Of a DNA stretch of 64,000 bases, positions 12,373 to 23,215 are shown piece after piece; positions within the stretch are counted from its first letter, which is position 1, and every line of letters starts with the position of its first letter. Source of the stretch: Lunularia cruciata (lineage: Eukaryota; Streptophyta; Marchantiopsida; Lunulariales; Lunulariaceae); NCBI GenBank assembly GCA_948567375.1, contig OX419756.1:76486552-76550551 (forward strand), written 5' to 3'. Below the pieces are notes generated by a model. The model saw only the letters and a program-made list of their open reading frames with translations. It ran no database searches and was not told the origin of the DNA. Made by a program: the position numbers and the translations under genes.

Positions 12373-13039
12373 AGTGGCATTTGCAGTCTTATGTTGTTCA
12401 GTGCTCATAATTCTGAGAATAGATAAAGCAAAGTGTGTGAAGCAATACTCGTCGCTTGAGCTTGATTCCGAGTATCAACATTGTGATTGTGTTTGTGAGT
12501 GTGTGGAGAAATTTGAAGTGCAAGTTAGAGTGCATGTTGGATGTTGGATTCCGTAGCCTTGATCTTCATTCTGTGTGTTTGATCCTGAGTGAAGTGCAAT
12601 CAAAGCAATGCCTTGACAGATCTGAGAGGATTGTAGTGTTCGTAGTATTTTGCATTTGTGAGTGCAGTGCAAAGTTGATGTGAAGCAATTTCAATCAAGG
12701 AAGTTGTGCCTTTGGTGGAGAGGTGGAACACAATTCTGAGGTAAAGTCGTTTTGTAGTGAAGTGCCGTTTTAGGGAGAACCTAAATCATCACAATCAAGA
12801 ATGTTTGGAAAGAGTTGAAGGAGTTGTGATTAAGAAGTGTTAATTCATATTAAGATTTAAAATCAGTGCTTATTACTCTCTTCTGGGTGTGGTTTCTACC
12901 TGAGAGATTAAAGACGCAACCAAGAAGAATTACATGTTTCTGTTAGACTTTGTATTTAACCAATTTTGACTCGTATCTCTACGGGAATGAATTTTACTTA
13001 CCCGATTACCGCAAAAGTGATATTTGCCGGGTTGTCACA

Positions 13040-14442
13040 TTAGCCCACCAATAGCTTTGGTTGTGAAAGAGAAGATTGATAAGCTCAAGGAGACTTCATT
13101 TATTCTTGAGGTGTAGAATTCAAAATGGGTGTCTCCATGGGATTTCAAAATGGGATTGTGAAGAAGAAGAATGGCAAGCTTTGGGTATGTGTTAATTACA
13201 AGAAGCTCAATATTGTTACTAAGAAGAAATATGACCCTTTTCCATTCATTGATGAGATCTTGGAGGAGGTTGCGGATCAGGAAAAGTATAGTTTTGGAGA
13301 TGGTTATGATGGCTATAACCAAATCAAGGTTGAACTAGAGTATCAATATCTCACCACATTCACCACACCTTGGGGAACTTAAGCTTTCAAGGTCATGCCT
13401 TTCGGGCTTTGTAATGCTTGAGCTACATTTCAATAGTTCATGAACCTTTCCTTGGGAAATTTTTTAGCAATTTCATTGATGACTTTTGTGTGTATTGGAG
13501 CAAGGATAAGCACGTTGAGCACTTGATCAAAGTTTTGCAACACTTGGATTAAAGCAAATGCATCACTCAAACCAAAGAAGTGCATCTTTGGTTGTGAAAA
13601 AGGTCTAATTTTTAGGTTATATTATTTCCAAGGATGGAATTACAATGGATCATAAAAAGGTGAGAAAAATCTAAGAGTTTCCATTACCTTCAAGCTTGAC
13701 AAAGTTATGCCAATTCTTGGGGATGGTTAGGTGTTAAAGGAGATTCATCTTCTCATTTTCCAACAAGGCTTATGCATTGACCATTTACACAAAGAAGAGT
13801 GTAGAATACATAGTGATTTTGGATGACAAAGAGGCTCTCAAAGCTTTTGAGGAGCTCAAGCAATCCCTTGTTACAACTCCAATTCTTGCTAAACTTGATT
13901 GGAGTAAGTCTTTTATCATTTTCATTGATGCTTCTAATGTAGCTATAAGATGCACTCTTAGTCATTTAGACCAAGATGTGCATAATTATCTAATAATCTA
14001 TGCTAGTAAACATATGATCTCCATAGAGAATAACTATTCAATCACAAAAAGGGAAGGGTTGGTAGAGACTTTTGGTCTCAAGAAGTTTTGACACTACTTG
14101 ATTGGAGGGAAGGCTACCATTGTCATTGATTACAAGGCTTTGAAATACATCTTCAACACGCCAAATATGGAAAGAAGGTTAGCAAGGTGGATGATATTCT
14201 TATCTAAGTATAATTACACCATGAAGATAAGTCACAAAAGAAATATACAGATGTTCATTTGTTTAAAAGGGCCTATGATCTTGATGAAAATGAGCTAGTG
14301 ACCATTGAAGATAGACCAAGAAAGAAACATGTAAATGTTGATTTGTTAAAAAGAGCCTATAATTTTAATGAAGATTTGCCAATGTATGATTCCTTCTTGG
14401 ATGAGCTCATGATAATCTCATTCACTCAAGAGGAATACAAGG
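13040..14442 (+). mobile_element. Ty3/gypsy element I, right part (RT and RNase H)
   Basis: This continues the frame broken at 5517. RT reads SPPIALVVKEKIDKLKE, then NGKLWVCVNYKKLN (13125-13382), then PFGL. The metal-binding box is FIDD at 13472-13483, in place of the usual Y-x-DD. RNase H sequence follows at 13777-14298, with FIDASN and the end region RRLARWMIFLSKYNYTM. Stops and frameshifts occur throughout. The homology ends at 14442, where the LTR of gypsy element II begins. Integrase of this copy is not present in the window. Confidence 0.75.
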
Positions 14443-15295
14443 TGTTGTGCATATATAAATTGCTACACAACATACATTGCTATCAACATCATACAATATA
14501 GAAGCACAACTCACACATAAGTCATCCATAGACTCTAAAGTGCCACAATAATCATATTGTTTACAACTTGAATCAAATGAACTCAAATCAATACTTGATC
14601 TGATCCTCAATAATTTCCCAACAATAGGGCACTAATTACAATCAAGTCACACCCACTCTAGCTAAGAGAATCCAAGTGACACTCGCTAGCTTTTTGTCCA
14701 CTCTAGCCAAGAACTTGAAGGCTCAACATCAAAGAAGTGAGCTCTCTAGAGTTTCACTTCAAAATTATACCCCTAGACTTGAGCTAGGTTTGGAACCCTA
14801 ATGGTCCTATTGACGGCACACTTGATGGTGCGAATGGTGCATAGTGATGGTGTACTCTACTATGAAGTCAGTACCCCAAACACAAAATCTAATTTTTGGA
14901 AAGTAGTCTATGGAAAATGGCTGAAATACCTCTAACTATTATCATTGTGACTCCAATGTCTAAGCAATCTAGATGTGACACTACAAATGGCATGACAGTT
15001 GTCGTGCATATATACATTGCTACACAACATCCATTGTTGTCAACATCATACACTATAGAAGCACAACTCACACATAAGTCATACATAGACTCTAAAGTAC
15101 CACAATTGTGGCTGAAATACCTCTAACTATTATCATTGTGACTCCAATGTCTAAGCAATCTAGATGTGACACTACAAATGGCATGACAGTTGTCGTGCAT
15201 ATATACATTGCTACACAACATCCATTGTTGTCAACATCATACACTATAGAAGCACAACTCACACATAAGTCATACATAGACTCTAAAGTACCACA
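14443..15295 (-). repeat. 3' LTR of gypsy element II copy a
   Basis: The minus-strand sequence runs from TGTGGTACTTTAGAG to TATATATGCA. It matches the LTR of copy b (42818-43477, 660 bp). Here it is 853 bp because a 191-bp segment at its start is duplicated; without the duplication it is 662 bp. The first and last roughly 105 bp of the LTR are themselves similar to each other. Confidence 0.65.
14919..15295. repeat. tandem 191-bp duplication inside the LTR
   Basis: Two near-identical units start at 14919 and 15110 (period 191 bp), each running from ggctgaaatacctctaac to the LTR edge sequence. The near-perfect identity suggests the duplication is younger than the element. Confidence 0.85.
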
Positions 15296-15471
15296 ATACC
15301 ACAAACCTAGCTGGTGGTTAGGTCCCTCTAACTCCAAATAGCCATCTACTCCAAGTATATAGTATACCTCATGATAGGCAAAGATCATAAGGCTGGGTGC
15401 TATGGAGCTCCATTGTTAGTCACTTGTCTGCAATCTATGCCATATAAGAATGAACTAACTATAGGTCAAGT

Positions 15472-15606
15472 ACATCTAGGACATAACCATTGTCCCTGAG
15501 GAACCATTGTGAGTGGAAGAATCATACATGCCATATGCCATCCTCCCTAATAGCTATCACACACTAACATAGTAGTAGTTCCACCAAAAGAGCCGCATAA
15601 CATACA
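15472..15606 (-). pseudogene. PHD finger encoded at the gypsy II pol C-terminus (copy a)
   Basis: In one frame the minus strand keeps CMLC, then VCDSY followed by a stop, then GWHMAC, then QWLCPRC. That is the C4HC3 spacing of a PHD finger with one cysteine changed to Tyr and one stop. Copy b has the matching 135-bp segment at 42508-42642. PHD fingers bind histone H3 tails; a role in integration targeting would be inference. Confidence 0.6.
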
Positions 15607-15760
15607 CCTGAAGCTTGGGTAGATAGTACCATCAATGTTTGGGAAGTGCCATGGCGCACAATTGTGCACATGATCCTTCCAAACAACACCATCACATCCT
15701 TCTCACACAAGGACTCCAGATGTCAAAACCTCATGCACTCTCAAGATATAGTGCGGCTTG

Positions 15761-15988
15761 TCAAAACATCAAGTGTTGTTGGTATTTTCTACTATAGATA
15801 TACATAGTTACTTGGATGAAATTGGCGGATAAGGGTATATAACCTTCTCCTTGAATAGCAGCATAAGGTAAGGTATCCTTATGCTGAGCAATTGCCAAGT
15901 TCTTGAAGGCCATCGGCATAACTCTCCAAAAGATCTTTGCTTGTTGAGAACATGCGCTCACCAATACATCTAGATCATCCAAGTCCAA
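15761..15988 (-). pseudogene. integrase C-terminal region of gypsy II copy a
   Basis: The open stretch includes FKNLAIAQHKDTLPYAAIQG, the kind of segment found between the integrase core and the C-terminal module in plant gypsy elements, and it lies between the integrase and PHD segments. It ends at a stop and the frame is interrupted further on. Confidence 0.5.
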
Positions 15989-16149
15989 GACTACAATAGC
16001 ATCTTGATGAATGGCTATAGGTAAATTTGGATCTCATCCATAGAGTAGGAAGTAAGGAGAGAAGGATGCTAAGGAGGCTTGCAGGCTGAACCGATAGCTC
16101 ATGGCCAACCAAGGTAATTAGAGATCCCAATCTCCCAAGTGGCCTCTCT

Positions 16150-17012
16150 GTAAACCATACTTTTAGAATCCTCTCTTCACCATCTGAACCACTCTCTTTG
16201 CTACACCATTTGCCTCAAGGTGATCTTGAGATGTAGTACAATGATCAATCAAGCCTTGTCAAACAAGACCTAAAACTCCCCCAAGAACTCTATACCCTGA
16301 TCAGTCAAAACCTCAATTGGTGCACCAAAATGACTAAAAACTTGATCCATGAACGAGTAAGCCGTCCCTTCATTGGACTTGTCTAGAAGTACCACCAACT
16401 CAATCCACTTGGAGATGTCCTCCACTATCACCAAAACATACCAATGATATCTCACAGTCCCACGGTAAAGGTCTAGTGAATTCCAAACTCCAATGGTAAC
16501 CCAATCCCATGATAGGTAATGGGTGTAAGTATGGTGTAGGAGCATTGAATGATGCTCTTAATCAGTCACAAACCACACCATCTGGCAACAAACTATTGTA
16601 CCTTGGTCTACATACCGTGCCACCAATAGTGACTCTAGAGTAAGCTATAGGTACGCTTTACTCCAAAATGTCCTAGCTCCTCATGACCATGACGGACAAA
16701 CTGTAGTCTTTGTGATGGAAATGGTACTACTCTCACTCTACCATCCTCCCACACATGCAAAAGGTGTTTGCACTCCAATTTGAATTTTCTGGCGTATTGG
16801 AGAACACGGTCTCTCTCCTTGGCCCCAATTGTGTCACCCACAACACTAGTGCAAAGATAGTACATCACTAAGACATCATCATGAATGCATCGCTGAACTA
16901 TACTAATATCTTCACTCTTTGGATCTCTGACCTCAATAACTCCTCCTGTATGCGCTAAGAGAGATAACACCAAAGTCTCAAAAATATACAAAGAAAGGCA
17001 TATGCATGCCAA
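16150..17012 (-). pseudogene. gypsy II integrase (copy a)
   Basis: The N-terminal zinc region (16635-17012) includes HGHEELGHFGVKRTYSLL. The catalytic core (16270-16545) includes ISKWIELV and the second Asp in LTDQGIEF. Further on the frame shifts, and the place where the third catalytic residue is expected reads ANGVAKR. The usual Glu is therefore Lys, consistent with a dead integrase. Stops separate the blocks. Confidence 0.65.
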
Positions 17013-17420
17013 CCTGGTACCATCTCCTCATTCGTCTCACCATACCAACATGCTCCGCTCTGATCTTGTTGATTAGGACAGGGGTTTCTACTCAACCCAT
17101 TTGCATCATGGTTCACTACTCTAGGTCTACGAACAACCATGAAATCATACTCTTGTAAAATCAGAGCCCATCGTGCAAGCTTCCTTGAAATTTTGTTGGA
17201 ATCCATCAACCACTTCAGCCGCTGATGATCAATAATGAGAGTGAAGGGGGTTACCAAATAGGTAACATCAGAAATGTGTTACTGCCCAAACTATTCCCAA
17301 GCACTCTCCTTCATATGAATTATACTTTGCCTCCACTGAATTGTTGGAGCAACTAGCATAGGCCACCACAAACTCCTTCCCCTCATCATCATGTTAGGTG
17401 AGCATTGCTCTAAGCCCCAA
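16955..17420 (-). pseudogene. gypsy II RNase H (copy a)
   Basis: The segment includes FTLIIDHQRLKWLMDSNK and KLARWALILQEYDFMVV, the typical end of the gypsy RNase H domain, followed by the linker NGLSRNPCPNQQDQ. The N-terminal part (17260-17420) is readable only with frame changes. Confidence 0.6.
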
Positions 17421-17699
17421 CATACTCCAATCAGTATGAACCTGAAATGGTCATCCTCTGATTGATGTCCTCAAAATAGGAGCAGATATCAACCTCTCCA
17501 TGAGCTCTTAAAAAGCTCTCTCCTACTCATCTCCCCAACATCACTCTTGTGTAAGCTTGGTCAGCTTCATCAAGGCCTTGGTAATGGCACTAAATCCTCT
17601 AACATAGCGGTGATAGAAGTTTTCCAACCTAAGGAATGCTCACACTCTACTCACATCTATAGGCTGAGGAATATGTGCAATAGCCTCCACCTTGTTCTA

Positions 17700-18450
17700 C
17701 TAAACACCAAGTCCTCCATGATAGATAGCGTGACCTAAATACTCAACCTGCTTATGGAAGAACCTACACTTCCTAAGAGGTAATTTGAGTCCATGAGATC
17801 TCAACCTCTCAAACACCTCCACCAACTGTCTCTCTTGCTCCTCCATAGTAGTGCTATAGACCAAAATGTCATCAATATAGTACCAAGCAAAATCCAATCT
17901 AGCTAGGATCCTATCCATGACCCTCTAAAACTCAACAAGAGTGTTCTTTAACCCAAATGGTAAGAAACTCAACTGATATAACACATCCTTGTTGTGAGGA
18001 TTAATAGCCCAAAATGTTGCCTTGGACTTATCCTCCTCCCTGATCAGCAATTGATGATATCCCACTCAAAGATCCAAAGTATTGAAGACCTTTGCATGCC
18101 CAATCACATCAAAAATCTCCTTCAATGTAGGCATGGCATACCAATCAGTCTTGGTCTGTCAGTTGATGGTAATCTCCACACATTTGCCTATTTGTGTAGT
18201 TGCCATGCATATCCTTCTTGGTTGGCATCACTATCGTTGATGCATACTCTCCATGTGAAATCTCCACCAAACCAACCTCAAAAAGTTCACTACTCCGGCT
18301 TTCAATCAATGTCCTCTCCATATCACTATATTGATAAAGACGTCCAAAAATTGATGTATTGCTAGTCAGCTCAATCCATATACTAAGTCCCATCAGAGCA
18401 CCCAAATCCTTCATACTGAAGGCAAAACAACTCATGTAGCTCCTCAAGAA
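17700..18450 (-). pseudogene. gypsy II reverse transcriptase (copy a)
   Basis: The first blocks at 18145-18447 read GLVEISHGEYASTIVMP and MCGDYHQL. Later come FLPFGLKN and the metal-binding box YIDD (17868-17879) in YYIDDILVYS. The connection region KCRFFHKQVEYLGHAIY closes it. The frame is interrupted by stops and shifts. Family and order are secure; function is lost. Confidence 0.7.
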
Positions 18451-19567
18451 CCTCCAAACCTCCTATATGTTGGTTCAAGATCTGGCTCCCAATTATCCTC
18501 TGTAACTGTCATAGGAGTGGAAGACATATTGATTGGCTACTACACTAGACCCTTGGGAGCAATAGTGTCATGCTCCCAACCACTAGAGATCTGAATCTCA
18601 GTGTGAAAACTCACTCCACTCTGGCTGCAAGCTCCTTATGTCCTCTAGCTACATCCCAAGTGGACCAAGGGTGTAATCCAAGTAGCCCACACTCACCTAG
18701 ATGGACTCCAAGTAGAACACTCTCCCTAGTAGCTACTAGTTATGTCCCAAGAATATCATGTCCACTTGGTCCATCGCCCCCAACATGTGCCTGAATCATT
18801 TCAATATGCACAGGGCTCACAAGTGTCCGAGTGGTGATTCTTATCAAGCATATCCTACGCTGCTCTACCAAGCCAAGAATCCATGTCAAACAATTTAGGT
18901 CCATAGCGTGGATGCCTCTGACACTACTAGAACAATGGTAATACCGGTGCAAAAACCCATTGCCCACTCTCTCTCATCAACGTTGGGTGTCACTAATTGT
19001 ATAATTGTGAGTCCCAAACAAATCCAGGTCCTCCTTCTCAAAAAGCATGAGACCTTGGGAAACTCATCAGTGTAGAAAATATGGCTCTAGGCTTTCCAAC
19101 TAGGTTCACCACTGCCATAGGTGACCTATCAGCCACTACCACTATTTGAGACTGACGTCCAACATCCAAGATATCATCAACAAGGATGTGGTCAAGTCGC
19201 TAAATCCCATCATAAGCAAGTTGTAAAACCTCTCTGGGTAAGAGGTTTGTCCACCAAAGATGAAGATGATGAGCTTGTGATCCACTCTAACTGCATCTAA
19301 CAATACAATAGATCTCATCCAAGAATGGATGTGATGTGTACTTGCCACCACCCGAGTACAAGAATCACCCATCAAAGGAACGTTCTTCAAAAGGTAAGTT
19401 GGAGAAATGGACTAATGAACTTGGGAATGTTGTAGTGTCCGTAACATCTCCCAAAACACACCAAAACAAGGATCTTGAAGACCCAAACCTCAGCCATCAC
19501 GTGTATGTCCTTGACATGGCCATCCAGAAATCAGCAAGTGAACAAGCTCATATCTCTCCAGATCATG

Positions 19568-19581
19568 CCCCCCCCCCCCCC
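19568..19581 (+). repeat. poly-C run
   Basis: This is an uninterrupted run of 14 C within the gypsy II linker. It is a simple homopolymer. Confidence 0.9.
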
Positions 19582-20391
19582 AATAAGGAAATGTCTATAG
19601 GTAGGACCTTCCCATAATCTCTATGTTGATGTCGATAATAACTCAAGATACCAATAGACCAATTGTGCTACATGATGTAAAGAGACTCATCTTGCTGTCT
19701 CATCTCTCTCCACATACAAATACCTCTATACTTGTAAACCTTCCTATAATACCGTAGCTAGTCCGATGTTAATCCCACTGAACAACTCCAATAGACATAT
19801 CCCCTCTACTAGATACTACCAAGCAATGAGTGTGGTATCCAAAGGTGTCAAAGTAATTGACTCTGGAGACTCATCCTCACACTCATCTCTTGATAGTATG
19901 AAGGCTCCACTCCATGCTTATTGCACCAACTAATCTACATGTTGCTATAATGTCTCCTTTGAACTCCACAATAGAATATCCAAGGTGGATGGAACAATCC
20001 CACTTGTACTCCAAATCCGAGTGATCTCCTTTAGTACTTGAGTATCCTCTGCATGGGTGTTCCCCTCCAATAAATCACCAAGCCAAGTAATTGCACCATT
20101 GAAAGTTGAAACTGATGCTATGAGGGTCCCGGACTGTATTGAGCCAAGACTACCACTACTAATGCGTATTCGTAGGCAACATACTCGTCCCTCACTAGAC
20201 TAAAAACTTGGTCTAAAAGAGACTATCTCCTCTCAATAGTCAATGCTAAAACCCATGGAGTATAACACTACTCTCCCAACTAGCACATCACATGACTCAA
20301 TTATTGTTGCAATAGATCTGAGCTCTCACCATCGTGCTATCAATTGGATGACCAAGCTAAACTTGGACAACAAGCTCCTAAATGTGATGTT

Positions 20392-20643
20392 CTATCTCTC
20401 ACCACCACCTAAAGATGTGTGGATCTGAAATGGACACCTTTCCACATTGATCTTCCGTAACTCCAAACCAACTATTGTAGTCTTCCCAAACATAAGAGGT
20501 TGTGCACCAGAGTCTAATAAGACTCTTTGTGGTATATAGACCTTCCTTGAAGGTCTCACAAAAAAAAAATCCCCCCTCTGGTTATCCAATAGTACAACAC
20601 TAAGTGTGAACCACGCTCTTTGAAAGGTCGATCTAGCTGGCAA
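20392..20643 (-). pseudogene. gypsy II aspartic protease (copy a)
   Basis: This open stretch of 83 codons has the active-site motif VLLDSGAQPLM with an intact D-S-G, followed by a sequence (INVERCPF) that copy b retains at about 39645. It is the only domain of this copy without an internal stop. The frame is broken upstream by the insertion at 20686-21302. Confidence 0.6.
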
Positions 20644-20685
20644 TTCCTCTAGTCTAGCCGTTGTTGCCTACCATAAACTATTGGT

Positions 20686-21302
20686 TGTTGAATGTGTAAC
20701 AATATGGAGTTTAGCAATGAAGTTAGTCGGGCTTACAAAGTAGCACATAAGACAAATTAGCCTAGAATATTCCAAAAGTATCTAGGAAACTTCTTGGGAA
20801 GCTTCCCGGCTAGCTTAGCTTGCACGCCAAGTAAATAGATTCTAGAAGGAAGCTTCTAGAAGCTTCCAACTAGCTTAGCTTGCACGCCAAGTAGACGGCT
20901 TCTAATAGGAAGCTTCTTGAGAAGCTTTCTAGTTAACTTAGCTTGCATTCTAAGAAAGCAGCTTGAGGAAGCTTCTCAAGGGCCTTATATGCTACCTATA
21001 AATACCAAAGCCAAAACTCATGCTAGGCATTTGGATTTTTCCCACATTCAGATATCTCAATGTGAGTTTCCATTATCTTATTTCTCTCCTTGGTCTCGGT
21101 CTTTTACAAAATAGATCCCATGCTCTTAACCAAGTCAGCTCCACTATCAACCACCAATGCTCTAGTAACAGGAATTGCATCCTCCTTACTCTCACAAAGC
21201 ATAAAAACCAACCAAAACACTAGGGTTGGATCAACTCCCAATGTAAACATGTCATTGACTGAAAACAAACAACAATGCATAATCAATTGAGCGCCCCCAA
21301 CA
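20686..21302 (+). mobile_element. LTR-like insertion with heat-shock-element promoter
   Basis: This 617-bp segment begins TGTTGAATG and ends CCCCCAACA, inverted TGTTG/CAACA termini typical of LTRs, and interrupts the gag-protease junction of gypsy II. It holds an array of heat-shock elements (20765-20975) followed by a TATA box, CTATAAATA (20996-21004). No coding sequence is recognised. With these boundaries the flanking 5-mers (TTGGT and TCGTG) do not match, so the ends or the solo-LTR interpretation may be off. Confidence 0.5.
20765..20975 (+). promoter_or_regulatory. heat-shock-element array
   Basis: Inverted GAAnnTTC motifs occur at 20765-20772, 20798-20805, 20849-20866, 20909-20916 and 20968-20975. 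The best is four perfect alternating units (GAAgcTTCtaGAAgcTTC, 20849-20866), preceded by TTCtaGAA at 20840-20847. The sequence tagcttagcttgcacgccaa recurs at 20811 and 20871, with a diverged version at 20931, so the array is built of 60-bp tandem units. Heat-shock factor binds such repeats; activity here is inferred. Confidence 0.6.
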
Positions 21303-21473
21303 TCGTGCTTGACTCAATTTGTGTAATAGCAAGTGGTTTACTAGTCCATCCTACACCCCATCACCACCTACCACACTTGCATTGGGATGTCTAGGAGCCA
21401 TGGATGTCATTTGCAATGCCTTAGAGAGTGTGAAAGACTAGGGAAGTCTAACTTGTCTCCCAACCTCTCCTCT

Positions 21474-22970
21474 CTATGGGTCTAGCTCCACTGATGCCCC
21501 TCTAGGCTCCGGAGCACGTACTGCATTCCTAGTCATTTTTGCATATGCATCCACATGTGTTGCTCCGCACATGAAGTCTAATGCATCTTTATCACTATCA
21601 TATGAGGTGGAAGCTTCAACACCCAAATCTAATCTCCTCTGAGCAATAGCTATATTAGCCAATCTCTGCTCCAACTACTCAATCCGAGTAGCCATAGTTG
21701 TATAAGAAGTAAGTGCAGGTATTGCACCCCTACTAGGTGTAGATCCTCTACTACCTGCCATAGCAGCCCTACCACTTTGTGACTATGGGTGTAGGTCAAA
21801 GCACCAATCACTAGTGTGACCAAATCTATGGCAATGCTCACACTACCTCTGTGTTGGCTGTGATGCACCAAAGTTATCAGGTCCGCTACCATGAGTACAC
21901 TCTCTCCTATGGTGAGGTCCACCACAAGTCCAACAAGCAACACACCACTCATTGGCTATTGTTGACTTGAAAATGAAGGTAAGGGTCTAGCTCCATTAGG
22001 CCATCCACCGCTCCATAGAATCGGGGCTATCCACCCTGTCCTCAAAAACCAACTAGGAGTGGTGCGCTCTAGAAGAAGTAACAGCTGTGGATGAGGTCTC
22101 CTTACCAAATCTAGATTTCACCACCCTCTCCTCCACCATGTTGAGCTCAATACGCATAGCCAAACCAAAGACCACTGCCAAAGTAGGCGAAGTAGCATGT
22201 AACAACGTAGCATCATGAACCCTACATTGCAACTCTCTATCCAATATCTCATACCAAAACTGGACTGCATAGGCCTTAGTAACTCCTTGAGTGAAACTGA
22301 TCAGCCGTCTCATACGAGTGTATGCCCGGCATAGGCTCTCTCTAGTCTTCCATTGGAACTCATGTAAGCTCCTCAACTTGTCAGTCCGCACTCCTTGGTA
22401 CTTTTGCCTTAAACATTGGAAGAACTCCACCATGGGGTTAAACCCCAGTACCACAACACCTCTTGCAACGATACCTCCACTTGTGGTAACATTATCTCCA
22501 ACTAGTGCACCTCCACTAGCTCCACCAACACTACTCGAGCTAGAACTCGTATGTATAACCGATCTACTTTTGGCAATCGAGCCTGGAGTCAAAGAGACAT
22601 AGTTTGGAGACCAATATTGTCTCCATAATTCACGCTCTTCCAAATGAGCTCTCCTGAACTCATGGTAGTCATCCATCGTCAGACTTTCTAAATGCTAAAA
22701 CAACCCTTTCCATACCATGAAAAGTGTAAACAAAGTCAAGTTTCGCATTTGTTGCAAATCACACTAACTATCAAACTCCTGGATGAGGTCATACAATTCA
22801 ACAAAACTCATTGTACCAGAGTAATGCCTAGGGCCTTTGGAAGCCCCATAAATCTTGTCCATGTCCCACAACAACGATGCTGACACACCAAGTGCACTCT
22901 TGACTAATTCACCTCTTGTGTCGAACTTCAACTCAGAGTCAATCTCCTCCCTCATTGGGACTTGAGATAC
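21474..22970 (-). pseudogene. gypsy II gag (copy a)
   Basis: The N-terminal segment at 22764-22955 (KGPRHYSGTMSFVELYDL) leads to the main gag frame 22053-22676, which starts MDDYHEFRRAHLEERELWRQ. Two zinc knuckles follow near 21790-21960: CWTCGGPHHRREC, and CEHCHRFGHTSDWC (CX2CX4HX4C). The tail is 21474-21674. Copy b shares the first two parts at 38897-39290 but has lost the rest. Stops and frameshifts interrupt it. Confidence 0.6.
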
Positions 22971-23215
22971 AAGCTAATACCAAACAACACTTCGAGTAAA
23001 TCCACTGCTTATTGCAGAGCTAATTCTTCTTGAATCCCCAAAGAATTACATCATGGTAAAGTAACCGCAACTCTGATTGCAAACCGCAATTGCAAATACT
23101 CCACCAAGTGCTAACACCACCAAATGTAAACACCAATTGAATAACACCAAGTGCCAATACACACGAAACACAACACACTAATGTAACTCTAACCGAGATA
23201 ATTACACTGTGGAAA

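Larger units (their letters stand above)
5523..13039 (+). mobile_element. 3.75-kb TGTG...CACA element, copy 2 (host copy, interrupted)
   Basis: The element starts TGTGGTACCCACA at 5523 and ends GGTTGTCACA at 13039. It is flanked by a perfect 5-bp duplication, TTAGC (5518-5522 and 13040-13044), inside the gypsy I RT region. Without the nested copy (6747-10527) and the extra GAGGT it is about 3,731 bp, close to the 3,781 bp of the nested copy. Its sense strand carries a decayed TATA box at 5907-5916, broken protein-coding sequence (6216-6746, then 10533-12265) and a TATTTAAG box at 12365-12372. Terminal direct repeats are not seen, although TG...CA ends plus a 5-bp duplication are LTR-like. It could be a giant solo LTR or a non-LTR class I cannot name. 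Confidence 0.75.
14443..23215 (-). mobile_element. Ty3/gypsy element II, copy a (gag-PR-RT-RH-IN-PHD-LTR)
   Basis: On the minus strand the order is leader (about 23215-22980), gag with two zinc knuckles (22970-21474), protease (20643-20392), a linker (20390-18450), RT (18450-17700), RNase H (17400-16955), integrase (17012-16150), PHD finger (15606-15472) and LTR (15295-14443). RT-RH-IN order marks it as Ty3/gypsy. It is riddled with stops. An unrelated LTR-like insertion lies at 20686-21302. The 5' LTR is not seen; homology with copy b ends near 23215. Copy b is at about 38600-43477 on the plus strand. Confidence 0.8.

Noticed and set aside
13125-14501. A functional RT/RNase H gene
   Set aside because: The RT and RNase H pieces are separated by stops and frameshifts and belong to the decayed gypsy I element; the metal-binding box is altered.
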